Below, in pieces: positions 1 through 8,056 of a stretch of 64,000 nt of DNA. Origin of the DNA: QFOX01 sp033763655 (GTDB lineage Bacteria; Pseudomonadota; Alphaproteobacteria; Rickettsiales; UBA3002); the NCBI GenBank assembly GCA_033763655.1, contig JANRKD010000001.1:1-64000 (forward strand), given 5' to 3'. The position numbers and the translations under genes are program-made. Each line of letters starts with the position of its first letter. Positions within the stretch are counted from its first letter, which is position 1. The notes under the pieces are model-generated. The model did not search any database. It had not been told where the DNA came from and saw only the letters and a program-made list of their open reading frames with translations.

Positions 1-8
1 CCCCACCG

Positions 9-50
9 AAACGCTTAAGAAGCGTTTCGACTCCCCCGCGAGGGGGGAGT
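9..50. repeat. Two adjacent perfect hairpins
   Basis: AAACGCTT (9-16) pairs perfectly with AAGCGTTT (20-27), and ACTCCCCC (30-37) pairs with GGGGGAGT (43-50). No gene is visible in 1-544, so these may be a terminator pair for something left of the window or part of the repeat cluster that fills this intergenic stretch. Confidence 0.6.
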
Positions 51-205
51 TGGAGGAAGTGCCTCAGGCGCGGGGAGTGAAGGTGGGTTGCTTCGGCCTT
101 TCACCGTGAGGGTGCGTAGTGCGGTTCCGCCCGCGCCTCGCAACGACGCGGGGCGGGGGTGGTGCCCTGCGCAGGCTGACCGCCATCAGCCGCTTCCCCA
201 TCGCT

Positions 206-300
206 TGTCATGCCAGCTTCAAGCTGGCATCCAGCCTCTTCGCAAAAATCTCCGGCGCCGACTTAGCTGTGATGGATGCCAAATCACGTTTGGCATGACA
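206..300. repeat. 95-bp MITE-like palindromic element
   Basis: The element begins TGTCATGCCA (206-215) and ends TGGCATGACA (291-300), a perfect 10-bp terminal inverted repeat. An internal hairpin TGCCAGCTT/AAGCTGGCA follows the left end, and TGCCAAA/TTTGGCA precedes the right end. A second copy of the same layout lies at 50011-50104 and a diverged one at 49859-49942. Confidence 0.75.
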
Positions 301-401
301 AACGGTGGGGTTGGGCGCTGGAGGCTGTGGGTTGAGTGTGGGGTGTAAACCGTGGGTGGCGCCACTCACTTTTTTACTACGCGACTCTTCTCTTGCCGCT
401 T

Positions 402-437
402 CCCTCACCCCAACCCTCTCCCGCCTGCGGGAGAGGG
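402..437. repeat. CCCTCACCC/CCCTCTCCC palindrome, solo copy
   Basis: CCCTCACCCC is followed by the palindrome CCCTCTCCCGC / CTGCGGGAGAGGG. The same unit is found at 50201-50236 and, as an inverted pair, at the two ends of the DUF559 insertion inside thiC (45163-45200 and 45578-45613). Confidence 0.7.
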
Positions 438-544
438 GGCGACTCCCCTCGTCAGCCACCATCCTCTATTCACTTCTTTCCTTCACTTCTTTCCTTCACT
501 GGCTACTGACTACTGGCTACTGGCTACCGGCAACTGGCTACTCC

Positions 545-2317
545 CTAAAACCCTGCCTCGGCCATCACCGGGTCGGCACCGGCGGTGATGCTGGCCAGCA
601 GCGAGATCGTGCCGGGCAGGATTTTGGCGTAATAGAACCGCGCCGTCGCCAGCTTCGCCTGCATGAACTCGGGGTCGGAATCCTTCAGCGCTAGTGCCAG
701 TTTCGCCTGTTTCGCCCAGATATAGGCAAAGACCACGAGGCTGAACATCTTCTGGTATTCCACCGCTCCGGCCCCGGCATGGTTCGGATTCACAAACCCC
801 ATCGTACCGATCCACATCGTCGCCTGTTGCAGGTATTTCAGGTGCGCTTTGAGCGGTTTGGTGAATTCGGCCATCGCCGGGTCGTTGCGATTTTCAGCGA
901 TAAACGCATCCACCGGGTGGAAGAAGCGGCTTAAATAACGCCCCGTATCAAACGGCAGTTTACGGCCGACCAGATCCATCGCCTGCACGCCGTTGGTGCC
1001 TTCGTAAATCATGGCGATGCGGGCGTCGCGCAGGTATTGGCTGGCACCGTACTCCTCGATATAGCCATAGCCGCCGAAGCATTGCATGGCGGTGGAGGCG
1101 GTTTCAAAGCCACCGTCGGTCAGCGAGGATTTGAGGATGGGCGTCACGAGCTGCACAAAATCATCTGCTGCCGCACGCGCGTCGGCATCCGGGTGGCGGT
1201 GGGCGATATCGACCTCACGCGCCGTCCACAAGGCCAGCGCCCGCGCACCTTCGGTAAAGGCTTTCATCGTGTGCAGCATCCGCCGCACATCCGGGTGGAC
1301 GGTGATCGGGTCGGCCACCTTGTCGGGGAACTTCGCTCCGGTCAGTGCGCGACCCTGCAAGCGTTCCCGCGTGTAGGCCAGCGCGTTCTGGTACGCCGCT
1401 TCGGCAACGCCCAGCCCCTGCACGCCGACATACAGCCGCGCGGTGTTCATCATCGTGAACATGGCAGGCAGGCCGCGATGCGCCTCACCGACCAGCCAGC
1501 CTGTTGCACCGTCATAGTTCATGACGCAGGTCGGCGAGGCATGAATGCCGAGTTTATGCTCGATACTGCCGCAGGCAAAACCGTTGCGCGCACCGATGCT
1601 GCCATCCGCATTCACCAGAAATTTTGGGCAGACAAACAGTGAAATACCCTTGCTGCCTTTGGGCGCATCGGGCAGGCGCGCGAGCACGAGATGGATGATG
1701 TTTTCAGTCTGATCCTGCTCGCCCGCCGAAATAAAAATCTTGGTACCGGTAATGTTGTAGCTGCCATCCGTATTTGGTTCAGCGCGGGTTTTGAGCAAGC
1801 CCAGATCGGTGCCCGCTGTCGGCTCGGTCAGGCACATCACGCCCGACCACGCACCCGAAATCATCTTTGGCAGGTATATCTTTTTCAGCTCCTCACTCGC
1901 ATGCAGCAGCAGCGCGTGAATCGCCCCATGCGTCAGCCCCGGCGTGAGGCCGAACGAGAGGTTGCTCGAACAGACCATCTCAAGCATCGGCATGTTGAGA
2001 AACTCCGGCATGCCCTGCCCGCCGAATTCGGCCGGCCAGGTCAGGGTCGGCCAGCCACCTTCGACATAAGCCGCGTAGGCCTCCTTGAAACCGGCGGGGG
2101 TGATGACGCTGCCTTTATCGAACTTCAGGCCCTGTCTGTCACCCACCACGTTGAGCGGGAACAGCACCTCCTCGCACAGCTTGGCCGATTCGGCGAGCAG
2201 CGGCTCGACCAGGTCGCGCGCTTCGCTGAAGCCCTCAATATCGGCATGTTTGTCGAGTTCGAGGAAATGATTGATGAGGAATTGATAGTCTTTCAACGGC
2301 GCGGTGTAGGTGGGCAT
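545..2317 (-). CDS. fadE: Acyl-CoA dehydrogenase (FadE-like)
   Basis: This 590-residue flavoprotein should catalyse the first, FAD-dependent step of fatty-acid beta-oxidation (acyl-CoA to trans-2-enoyl-CoA). It has the long architecture of the FadE-type family, with an extra N-terminal segment (MPTYTAPLKDYQF...), a middle beta domain (MCLTEPTAGTDLG) and a C-terminal helical domain with CFGGYGYIEEYG and the catalytic-Glu motif IYEGTNGVQ. The start at 2317 is chosen because GAGGAG lies just upstream and the family-like N-terminus begins there. It is the last gene of a minus-strand operon, 4 bp after hepT copy 1. Its stop codon abuts intergenic repeat copy A. Confidence 0.93.
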   Translation of the reverse strand: MPTYTAPLKDYQFLINHFLELDKHADIEGFSEARDLVEPLLAESAKLCEEVLFPLNVVGDRQGLKFDKGSVITPAGFKEAYAAYVEGGWPTLTWPAEFGGQGMPEFLNMPMLEMVCSSNLSFGLTPGLTHGAIHALLLHASEELKKIYLPKMISGAWSGVMCLTEPTAGTDLGLLKTRAEPNTDGSYNITGTKIFISAGEQDQTENIIHLVLARLPDAPKGSKGISLFVCPKFLVNADGSIGARNGFACGSIEHKLGIHASPTCVMNYDGATGWLVGEAHRGLPAMFTMMNTARLYVGVQGLGVAEAAYQNALAYTRERLQGRALTGAKFPDKVADPITVHPDVRRMLHTMKAFTEGARALALWTAREVDIAHRHPDADARAAADDFVQLVTPILKSSLTDGGFETASTAMQCFGGYGYIEEYGASQYLRDARIAMIYEGTNGVQAMDLVGRKLPFDTGRYLSRFFHPVDAFIAENRNDPAMAEFTKPLKAHLKYLQQATMWIGTMGFVNPNHAGAGAVEYQKMFSLVVFAYIWAKQAKLALALKDSDPEFMQAKLATARFYYAKILPGTISLLASITAGADPVMAEAGF

Positions 2318-2321
2318 AATC

Positions 2322-2648
2322 TTACTCCTCGTAATGTGCGAGAATATTGCGCAGAACACCTGCAAGTGCTTGCACTTCCTGTGCGGCCATCGCCTCTAAC
2401 TCCGCAAGCGTATGTTCGTCATACCCATGCGAGATGACATTGCGAAGATCAATAATATCCTTCCACAAAATCTGCGGATAGACCGATTGCAAATCACGCG
2501 GTATTTTTTTGGCGGCCTCCCCGATTATCACCAACGCCCGTTCGAGCGCCAGCTTGCGCAGCCTGTCATTTCCTTGGGCCTGAGCTATCTGCGTTGCTTC
2601 TGTAGCAAAGCTGAACATCTCTTCAAAATACAACCGATATACCTTCAT
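2322..2648 (-). CDS. hepT: HepT-like ribonuclease toxin (DUF86/HEPN), copy 1
   Basis: This 108-residue protein belongs to the HEPN-fold HepT family, RNA-cleaving toxins that are silenced by their MNT-type partner. The diagnostic RX4HXY motif is present as RNVISHGY, and the preceding helix carries the usual EAAKKIP stretch. The start at 2648 is chosen because its ATG overlaps the stop codon of mntA copy 1 (ATGA), the standard arrangement for this pair. Its stop lies 4 bp before fadE, and its last codons supply the fadE ribosome-binding site (GAGGAG). Translation of toxin and fadE is therefore likely coupled. Confidence 0.88.
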   Translation of the reverse strand: MKVYRLYFEEMFSFATEATQIAQAQGNDRLRKLALERALVIIGEAAKKIPRDLQSVYPQILWKDIIDLRNVISHGYDEHTLAELEAMAAQEVQALAGVLRNILAHYEE

Positions 2649-2929
2649 AGCGGCACCGCCTCGCGCAGAATATAAGGCGCTAATTGCTGTTTCAGGCATT
2701 CATCATTCGCCATATCGACAGGGCATCCAATAATCTGCGCTATTTCCCGCCGCACGCCCACCCCTGCCCACGGCAAACGCCGCGTATAATGCACCAGCAG
2801 ATCCACGTCGCTATCCGGCCGCGACTCCCCGCGCACGACCGAACCAAACACGCGGATGTTCGTGATGCCATGCTTGAAGGCAATCGCCTCAATCTGCGGT
2901 TTGTAACGGCGCAGTTCGTCGAGGTTCAT
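2645..2929 (-). CDS. mntA: MntA-like nucleotidyltransferase antitoxin, copy 1
   Basis: This 94-residue minimal nucleotidyltransferase is the partner of HepT; family members neutralise HepT by adenylylating a Tyr of its RX4HXY motif. The GSX10DXD active-site signature is complete (GSVVRGESRPDSDVDLL). It starts 4 bp after the stop of the upstream hydroxyacyl-CoA dehydrogenase gene, and its stop overlaps the hepT start. The pair looks intact and sits inside a fatty-acid oxidation operon rather than in a stand-alone locus. Confidence 0.88.
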   Translation of the reverse strand: MNLDELRRYKPQIEAIAFKHGITNIRVFGSVVRGESRPDSDVDLLVHYTRRLPWAGVGVRREIAQIIGCPVDMANDECLKQQLAPYILREAVPL

Positions 2930-2933
2930 GGCG

Positions 2934-5321
2934 CTAATTCCTCAGCGGTTTACTGGTGTTGAGCATATGCGCGATGCGGTCACGCGTGGCGGTGGTTTTG
3001 CAAAGCTCCATGAAAATATCATGTTCGAGGTCGAGCAGGTGCTGCTCGCTTACCTCCTGCGTGATATCGGTATCGCCGCCGGTCAGCACGCGGGCGAGCG
3101 CGAGGCTGACCACTTCGTCATGCGGCGTCGCCTTGCCGGACGCACGGAAATTATCGACCGCAAGTTTCAGTGCCGTATAGCCCGACGCTCCCGGCAACCG
3201 CACCGTGCGTGGCACGGGGGGCGCGTAATCCACCGCCAGTTCGAGGGCACGCGATTTCGCATCGGCCAGCACACGGCGGCGGTTCATGCTGATGCGCGAG
3301 GCGGCATTCATAATCAGCATGTCCTGCGCTTCGGCGGCACTGCCTGCGACTTTTGCCATCGAGATATACTCGAACACTTTTGAAATCGCCGGCATTGGCC
3401 CACCGCCGATGAACGGGTCGGGTTTTTTGCCCGCCATGATGGCTTTTTGTGCGGCTTCGCCCGCTGCAATATGCCGCAGCAAAAGCTCCTTACAGCCGCC
3501 CCAGCCGGGGATGACCCCAATGCCTGCCTCGACCAGCCCGATATAGGACTCCAGATGCGCCTGCACTGCATCCGCATGCAGGTTCAGCTCGCAGCCGCCG
3601 CCCAGCGCCATGCCCGACAGCGAGGTGACCACCGGGAAGGGCGCGTATTTCAGGCCCATGAAAGCGTCCTGCCCTTGCTTAATCATATCCGAAATTGCCC
3701 ACCAGCTCGCCGTGTTACACGCGAGCAGGAAGTAGCCGATATTGGCGCCAAAACTGAAATGATCGTTATCCGTTCCGACGACCAGCGCCTTAAAATTGCT
3801 GCGCACAATCTCGGGCAACTGCGCGACCATTTTCAGGTTCTCAGGGTCCCAGGTGTTCTGCTTGCTGGTCAGTTCGAGGCAGGCGACGCCGTCGCCCAGA
3901 TCCCACAGCTGCGCCGAGGCATTTTTGTGCACGGGTTTGCGCGTGAGCTTGATGTCTTCGAGCATCAGCGAGCCATCCGGAATCGGCACCGGCGCAAACT
4001 GGCCGCCAATGCTGAATTGCCGCCGTTTGCCATCGACCACATCGTAGAGTTTTTTGCCGAGGCTTTGCGCAATAATCGGCGGCACCTCCATCCCGGCCTG
4101 CTGCAACGCCGCCGCAAAAATCTCGGTGCCGGATTTACCCTGTGCGGCGAGTTTATCAATCATCGCGAAGGGGCCGTATTTCCAGTTGTAGCCCATCTGC
4201 ATCGCCGCATCGACGGAGTAAATATCGTCCGAGATTTCGGGAATCAGGCTGGCCGCATAATGCAGGGTTTGGAGCATGACCGCGCGGGCGTACTGGCCGC
4301 CGACATCGGGATGCGTAAACAACGCCGCGATGCCTGCTTTTGCCGCATCGAGCGATTCGAGCTTCGGTTTTTTCTGCGGTGCATATTCGCCGGTTTTGAG
4401 GTCGATGGCTTCGAGCGTTTTTTTGCCACCCGCGCCTTTGTTCATGCGGTAGAAGCCGCCCTTGCCTTTACGCCCCGTATAGCCATCCGCAATCATTTTC
4501 TGCACCAGCGGCGGTAATTCATACAGCGTGCGGAACGCGTCGCCCTCGGGCAGCGTCGCCAGCATCGCTTTGGCGATCAGCGGCATCAGATCGATCCCGA
4601 TTAAATCGTACAACCCGAACATCCCCGTTTTCGGGAAGCCCAGCGGCTTGCCCATCACTGCATCCGCCGCCTCGACCGTAATGCCGGTACGCAATGCCTC
4701 GACCAGCCCTGCCGTCATCCAGTAGACGCCAATACGGTTAGCAAGAAAGCCCGGCGTGTCCTTGCACGGCACCACGCCTTTGCCAAGAGCGCGGTCGGCG
4801 AAGTCGCAGAATGCTGCAAAACGATCCGCTGCAAAATGTGGCGACTTGGCCACCTCGAGCAGGCGCATGAAACGCGGCGGATTGAAAAAATGGGTAATCA
4901 GGAAATCATCCGCAAAACTTTGCGGCATGCCGTTGATGAGCACATGCAGCGGCAATGTCGAGGTATTCGAGGAAACAATGGAGCCTTTTTTGCGTACCGC
5001 TTCGATCTTGCGGTAGACTTCCTGCTTCACGTCGAGTTTTTCGACCACCACTTCGATAATCCAGTCGCACGCGGCGAGTTTGGCCAGATCATCCTCGAAA
5101 TTACCCGCCGTTACCCGCCGCGCATATTTTTTATGCGCAAACCCAGGCGTGCCGCCCTTTAACTGCTTTTCAATCGCGCCTTCGGCCAGCGCATTCCTCG
5201 GCCCTTCTTTGGGGACAATATCGAGCAGCAGCACGGGAATACCTGCATTGGCGAGCACCGCCGCAATCCCCGAACCCATGACCCCCGAACCAAGAACCGC
5301 TACCTGTTTGATGTCTGTCAT
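2934..5321 (-). CDS. fadN: 3-hydroxyacyl-CoA dehydrogenase / enoyl-CoA hydratase fusion (FadN-type)
   Basis: This 795-residue bifunctional beta-oxidation enzyme should hydrate 2-enoyl-CoA and oxidise 3-hydroxyacyl-CoA with NAD. The N-terminus carries the Rossmann motif VAVLGSGVMGSGIA, followed by the HCDH domains (SNTSTLPL, THFFNPP, KDTPGFLANRIG). The crotonase domain is at the C-terminus (about 480-650, SLSGMALGGGCELNLHAD). This order is the reverse of E. coli FadB and FadJ and matches Bacillus FadN, which is also operonic with a thiolase and an acyl-CoA dehydrogenase. The ATG overlaps the stop of hepT copy 2 (ATGA), and mntA copy 1 begins 4 bp after its stop. Confidence 0.93.
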   Translation of the reverse strand: MTDIKQVAVLGSGVMGSGIAAVLANAGIPVLLLDIVPKEGPRNALAEGAIEKQLKGGTPGFAHKKYARRVTAGNFEDDLAKLAACDWIIEVVVEKLDVKQEVYRKIEAVRKKGSIVSSNTSTLPLHVLINGMPQSFADDFLITHFFNPPRFMRLLEVAKSPHFAADRFAAFCDFADRALGKGVVPCKDTPGFLANRIGVYWMTAGLVEALRTGITVEAADAVMGKPLGFPKTGMFGLYDLIGIDLMPLIAKAMLATLPEGDAFRTLYELPPLVQKMIADGYTGRKGKGGFYRMNKGAGGKKTLEAIDLKTGEYAPQKKPKLESLDAAKAGIAALFTHPDVGGQYARAVMLQTLHYAASLIPEISDDIYSVDAAMQMGYNWKYGPFAMIDKLAAQGKSGTEIFAAALQQAGMEVPPIIAQSLGKKLYDVVDGKRRQFSIGGQFAPVPIPDGSLMLEDIKLTRKPVHKNASAQLWDLGDGVACLELTSKQNTWDPENLKMVAQLPEIVRSNFKALVVGTDNDHFSFGANIGYFLLACNTASWWAISDMIKQGQDAFMGLKYAPFPVVTSLSGMALGGGCELNLHADAVQAHLESYIGLVEAGIGVIPGWGGCKELLLRHIAAGEAAQKAIMAGKKPDPFIGGGPMPAISKVFEYISMAKVAGSAAEAQDMLIMNAASRISMNRRRVLADAKSRALELAVDYAPPVPRTVRLPGASGYTALKLAVDNFRASGKATPHDEVVSLALARVLTGGDTDITQEVSEQHLLDLEHDIFMELCKTTATRDRIAHMLNTSKPLRN

Positions 5322-5662
5322 TTCAGATCCCCTTTGTATTGGCTCAGCACCGCCTCAAGCTCCGGCAACCGCTTCTCTATCACCTGCCATACTTTATCGG
5401 CATCAATTGTACCAAGATATTCATGGACGAGAATGTGGCGAAAGGCCGCAATCGCCTGCCACGGAATTTCAGGATGCGCCTGTGTAATCCCTTCAGGCAG
5501 ATGCACGGTCGCCTCGGCCAGCGTATGCAAACGGCGAATGACCGCATCGTAGGTTTTGCTGTCCTCTAAAAAGACGGCCTTGCCCCCACGAACATACTCC
5601 CGGATCAGCGCGACTGACTCCAGAATATGTGCGATATAAGGAGTGGCAATTTTGGCTTTCAT
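5318..5662 (-). CDS. hepT: HepT-like ribonuclease toxin (DUF86/HEPN), copy 2
   Basis: This 114-residue HEPN protein has the HepT motif RX4HXY as RHILVHEY. It differs clearly from copy 1 in the rest of its sequence, so the two modules are not a recent tandem duplication. Its start overlaps the stop of mntA copy 2 (ATGA), and its stop overlaps the ATG of the downstream fadN gene (ATGA). Ribosomes that finish the toxin can therefore re-initiate on a metabolic gene. Confidence 0.88.
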   Translation of the reverse strand: MKAKIATPYIAHILESVALIREYVRGGKAVFLEDSKTYDAVIRRLHTLAEATVHLPEGITQAHPEIPWQAIAAFRHILVHEYLGTIDADKVWQVIEKRLPELEAVLSQYKGDLK

Positions 5663-5949
5663 AGCGGTGTTGCATCCTTGAGAATGTAGGGTGCGATATA
5701 TTTGTTAAGGTGGCTATCCAACAGCACATCGGTATGGCGGTTGAGAATTTCCGCACTGCGATGCTGAAACCCGCCAAGATCAATGTAATCGCGATTATCC
5801 GCCAGATGCACCAGAAAATCCACGTCACTGTCTGCACGCTCCTCTCCGCGCGCCACCGACCCAAAAATGCGGATATCGCTCACGCCGTAATGCCCTGCCG
5901 CTTCAAGCAGCTGCGTCCTTTTTGCGCGCACTTCATCCAGCAATGCCAT
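5659..5949 (-). CDS. mntA: MntA-like nucleotidyltransferase antitoxin, copy 2
   Basis: This 96-residue MNT-domain protein has a complete GSX10DXD signature (GSVARGEERADSDVDFL). The start at 5949 (MALLDEVRAKR) is preferred because its ATG overlaps the stop of the upstream secreted-protein gene by one base (TAATG), and the open frame further upstream reads through that gene in the wrong frame. It is paired with the adjacent hepT and differs clearly from mntA copy 1. Confidence 0.87.
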   Translation of the reverse strand: MALLDEVRAKRTQLLEAAGHYGVSDIRIFGSVARGEERADSDVDFLVHLADNRDYIDLGGFQHRSAEILNRHTDVLLDSHLNKYIAPYILKDATPL

Positions 5950-6266
5950 TATTTCTTCTCCGCCGCACGGTCCTGCCGGGTGATGGTCTGGCAGCCGCCA
6001 AGATAGCAGCGCGCCACCACGTCGTTGCTTTTCCAGAACGGTTGCGGCGCGCATGTGCCACGGGCGGCCTCCTGCCGGTAGTAGGCGACCGCCTCACCCT
6101 CAAACGCCGCATTGACTGAGGTTTTGCTGCACGCGCCTTCCACCACCACACATTGCGCATCGACCTCGCAATTGCGCCAGAATTTTCCCTCATGCAGCAG
6201 TTCCGCAGCCAGCGCTGCCACCGGCAGGCCCAGCGCCAGCACCGCCGCTGTCAGCGCAGCGCGCAT
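5949..6266 (-). CDS. Small secreted Cys-containing protein
   Basis: The 105-residue product begins with a clear signal peptide (MRAALTAAVLALGLPVAALAA). The mature part holds five Cys residues in the pattern NCEVDAQCVVVEGAC ... GTCAPQ ... CYLGGC (the Cys of GTC followed by two more near the end), which suggests disulfides in the periplasm. I do not recognise a characterised family. Its ATG overlaps the stop of fadA (TGATG), so it is co-translated with beta-oxidation enzymes. What it does there is not evident. Confidence 0.7.
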   Translation of the reverse strand: MRAALTAAVLALGLPVAALAAELLHEGKFWRNCEVDAQCVVVEGACSKTSVNAAFEGEAVAYYRQEAARGTCAPQPFWKSNDVVARCYLGGCQTITRQDRAAEKK

Positions 6267-7390
6267 CAGATGCGCTCCAGAATGGTGGCAATACCTTGGC
6301 CGCCGCCGATACAGGCTGTCGCCAGCGCATACTTGCCTTTGCCGCGACTCAACAGCAGCGCTGCCTTACCGGTGATGCGTGCGCCCGATGCCCCGAGTGG
6401 GTGGCCAAGTGCCAGCGCCCCGCCCTCGACATTCACCCGCGCCGCATCGCAGCCGAGTTCGGCAATGCACGGCAGCGACTGCGCGGCGAACGCTTCGTTG
6501 AGTTCAATAACGTCCATATCCTTGATGGCCAGCCCTGCCCGCGCGAGCGCCTTTTTCGACGCCGTAATCGGCCCAAGCCCCATAAGCCCCGGCTCCAGCC
6601 CTGCGACCGCCATCGACTTCACCGCCGCCAACATCGGCAGCTTGTGCTTTTTGGCATACGCCTCGCTGGCGACAATCACCGCCGCCGCCCCATCCGTCAA
6701 CGGACTGCTGGTGCCTGCTGTCACCGTCCCGCGCGCATCGAACACCGGATTCAGCTTCGCCAAATCCTCGGGCGTCGAGTTGGCGCGAATCGTGCCATCC
6801 GTATCCACCACCCCGGCTTTGGTGGTGATAGGAGTGATTTCGTCCGCAAAGTTCGCCGCCGCCGCCTTACGGTGCGAGGCCAGCGCGAAATCTTCCTGCG
6901 CCTTGCGTTCGATATGGAATTTTTTGGCAACATTTTCTGCCGTCATCCCCATGCCGATATAGGCGTCGGGCATGGTCGCATAAAGCGCAGGGTTGGGCAG
7001 TGGGTTGAAGCCGCCCATGGGGATACGGCTCATGGATTCGACCCCGGCGGCGACGAACAGCTCGCCTTTACCGGTGGCGATATTGCCCGCCGCGATATGA
7101 ATTGCCTCCATGCTCGACCCACACCAGCGGTTGACGGTCAGCCCCGCCGTAGTGACGGGCAAGCCCGCCAGCAACCCGACCATCCGCGCGAGGTTGAAGC
7201 CCTGCTCGCCCTCGGGGAAGGCGCAGCCGAGAATCACGTCCTCGACATCCTCGGCCTTCACACCTGTCTTGGCAATCAGCGCCCGGATGATCGTCGCCGC
7301 CAGATCGTCGGGGCGTACGCCGGCCAGCTGGCCTTTGTAAGCGGGAGTGAAAGGGGAACGGGTATAGCCGACAATAACAGCGCGTGACAT
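6266..7390 (-). CDS. fadA: Acetyl-CoA C-acyltransferase (thiolase)
   Basis: This 374-residue thiolase should cleave 3-ketoacyl-CoA to acetyl-CoA in the last step of beta-oxidation. The nucleophilic Cys is C90 (NRWCGSSMEA), and the C-terminal catalytic His and Cys are in GHPLGASGARI and ACIGGGQG. It is the first gene of the minus-strand operon; GGAG lies 5 bases before the ATG. The promoter should lie in the 244-bp gap to 7635, where I see no other gene. The protein could be a biosynthetic-type acetyltransferase, but the neighbours favour the degradative role. Confidence 0.93.
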   Translation of the reverse strand: MSRAVIVGYTRSPFTPAYKGQLAGVRPDDLAATIIRALIAKTGVKAEDVEDVILGCAFPEGEQGFNLARMVGLLAGLPVTTAGLTVNRWCGSSMEAIHIAAGNIATGKGELFVAAGVESMSRIPMGGFNPLPNPALYATMPDAYIGMGMTAENVAKKFHIERKAQEDFALASHRKAAAANFADEITPITTKAGVVDTDGTIRANSTPEDLAKLNPVFDARGTVTAGTSSPLTDGAAAVIVASEAYAKKHKLPMLAAVKSMAVAGLEPGLMGLGPITASKKALARAGLAIKDMDVIELNEAFAAQSLPCIAELGCDAARVNVEGGALALGHPLGASGARITGKAALLLSRGKGKYALATACIGGGQGIATILERI

Positions 7391-7634
7391 AGAGGCTCCA
7401 GTCAGTGATAGCGAACTTCGCGGGCAAGGCGCTTTGCACGTGTTGCCGTTGCTGTTCGCACCTTACCACGCATGTACCTTAAGTAGCGATGCCTGACAGG
7501 TGGGTAACCGCGACGTCAACGAGCGAAAGGGGAAATGCCCTACACCCCACCATGCCATAAAAATCATGGTGATAGAAGCACCTTACTGTGCAATGCCTGC
7601 AAAGATTGTCATTGATTTTTGCGCTGTGGCAGAT

Positions 7635-7928
7635 TTACGCGGCGAAATGCTGGATGAGCGCACGCAGCAACGGTGGTTGCCAGAACAGCAGCCCGGCCTG
7701 AACCGCCGTCAGCGCCCAGAACTTGAACTGAAAGCTGCCTTTGCGCGTTTTATGGCGCAAGCGCCGCTGCGCCGTCAACGCCGCCGGGGTGCCGCCCAGA
7801 AACCCGCCCAGCAGCAGGCTGGCCTCGGGGATGCGCCAGCCGCCGCGCATTGCCGCGCGCTTATCGTGCCAGTAGAGCGCGAAGGTCAGCAGGTTGATGA
7901 GAAGAAGGTAAGCCACCAGATGCATCAC
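7635..7928 (-). CDS. DUF1294 family membrane protein
   Basis: This 97-residue integral membrane protein has an N-terminal transmembrane segment (HLVAYLLLINLLTFALYW) and a second hydrophobic helix near the end. Between them lies the DUF1294 signature RIPEASLLLGGFLGG ... RHKTRKGSFQFKF. Function is unknown in this family. It stands alone between the fad operon and the convergently transcribed YcgN-family gene. Confidence 0.82.
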   Translation of the reverse strand: MMHLVAYLLLINLLTFALYWHDKRAAMRGGWRIPEASLLLGGFLGGTPAALTAQRRLRHKTRKGSFQFKFWALTAVQAGLLFWQPPLLRALIQHFAA

Positions 7929-8056
7929 CTAAGGATAGGCGAAACCGCCCACCGGCACAACGCAGATTCGCCCTTCAGCCTAAAAACGCGCGCAGGCCTT
8001 CAGCTTTTTCAATAAATCCGCGTGACGGCGGCGGGCGGTTTCGCTATGCAGGGGCG

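Larger units (their letters stand above)
175..545. repeat. Long dispersed intergenic repeat, copy A
   Basis: This stretch is a mosaic that closely matches 49975-50318 block by block: a 'cttccccatc' lead-in, a TGTCATGCC-type palindromic element, the block 'acgcgactcttctcttg', a CCCTCACCC/CCCTCTCCC palindrome, 'gactcccctcgtcagccacc', 'ctctattcacttc', and finally tandem 'ctggctac' units. In both copies the tandem units run directly into the stop codon of a minus-strand gene (fadE here, purU in the other). No open reading frame in it looks like a real gene. It may act as a 3' end processing or terminator element, or be a non-autonomous mobile repeat. Confidence 0.75.

Noticed and set aside
3447..6231. 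Long antisense open frames opposite fadN (3447-4517) and similar ones opposite ahcY (55002-56231) and fadD (57990-59093).
   Set aside because: They are mirror frames of strongly conserved enzymes in high-GC DNA; their translations show no domains and are rich in Arg, His and Ala.
7500..8015. Plus-strand open frame of 171 codons overlapping the DUF1294 gene.
   Set aside because: It is antisense to a recognised membrane-protein family and has no recognisable features.
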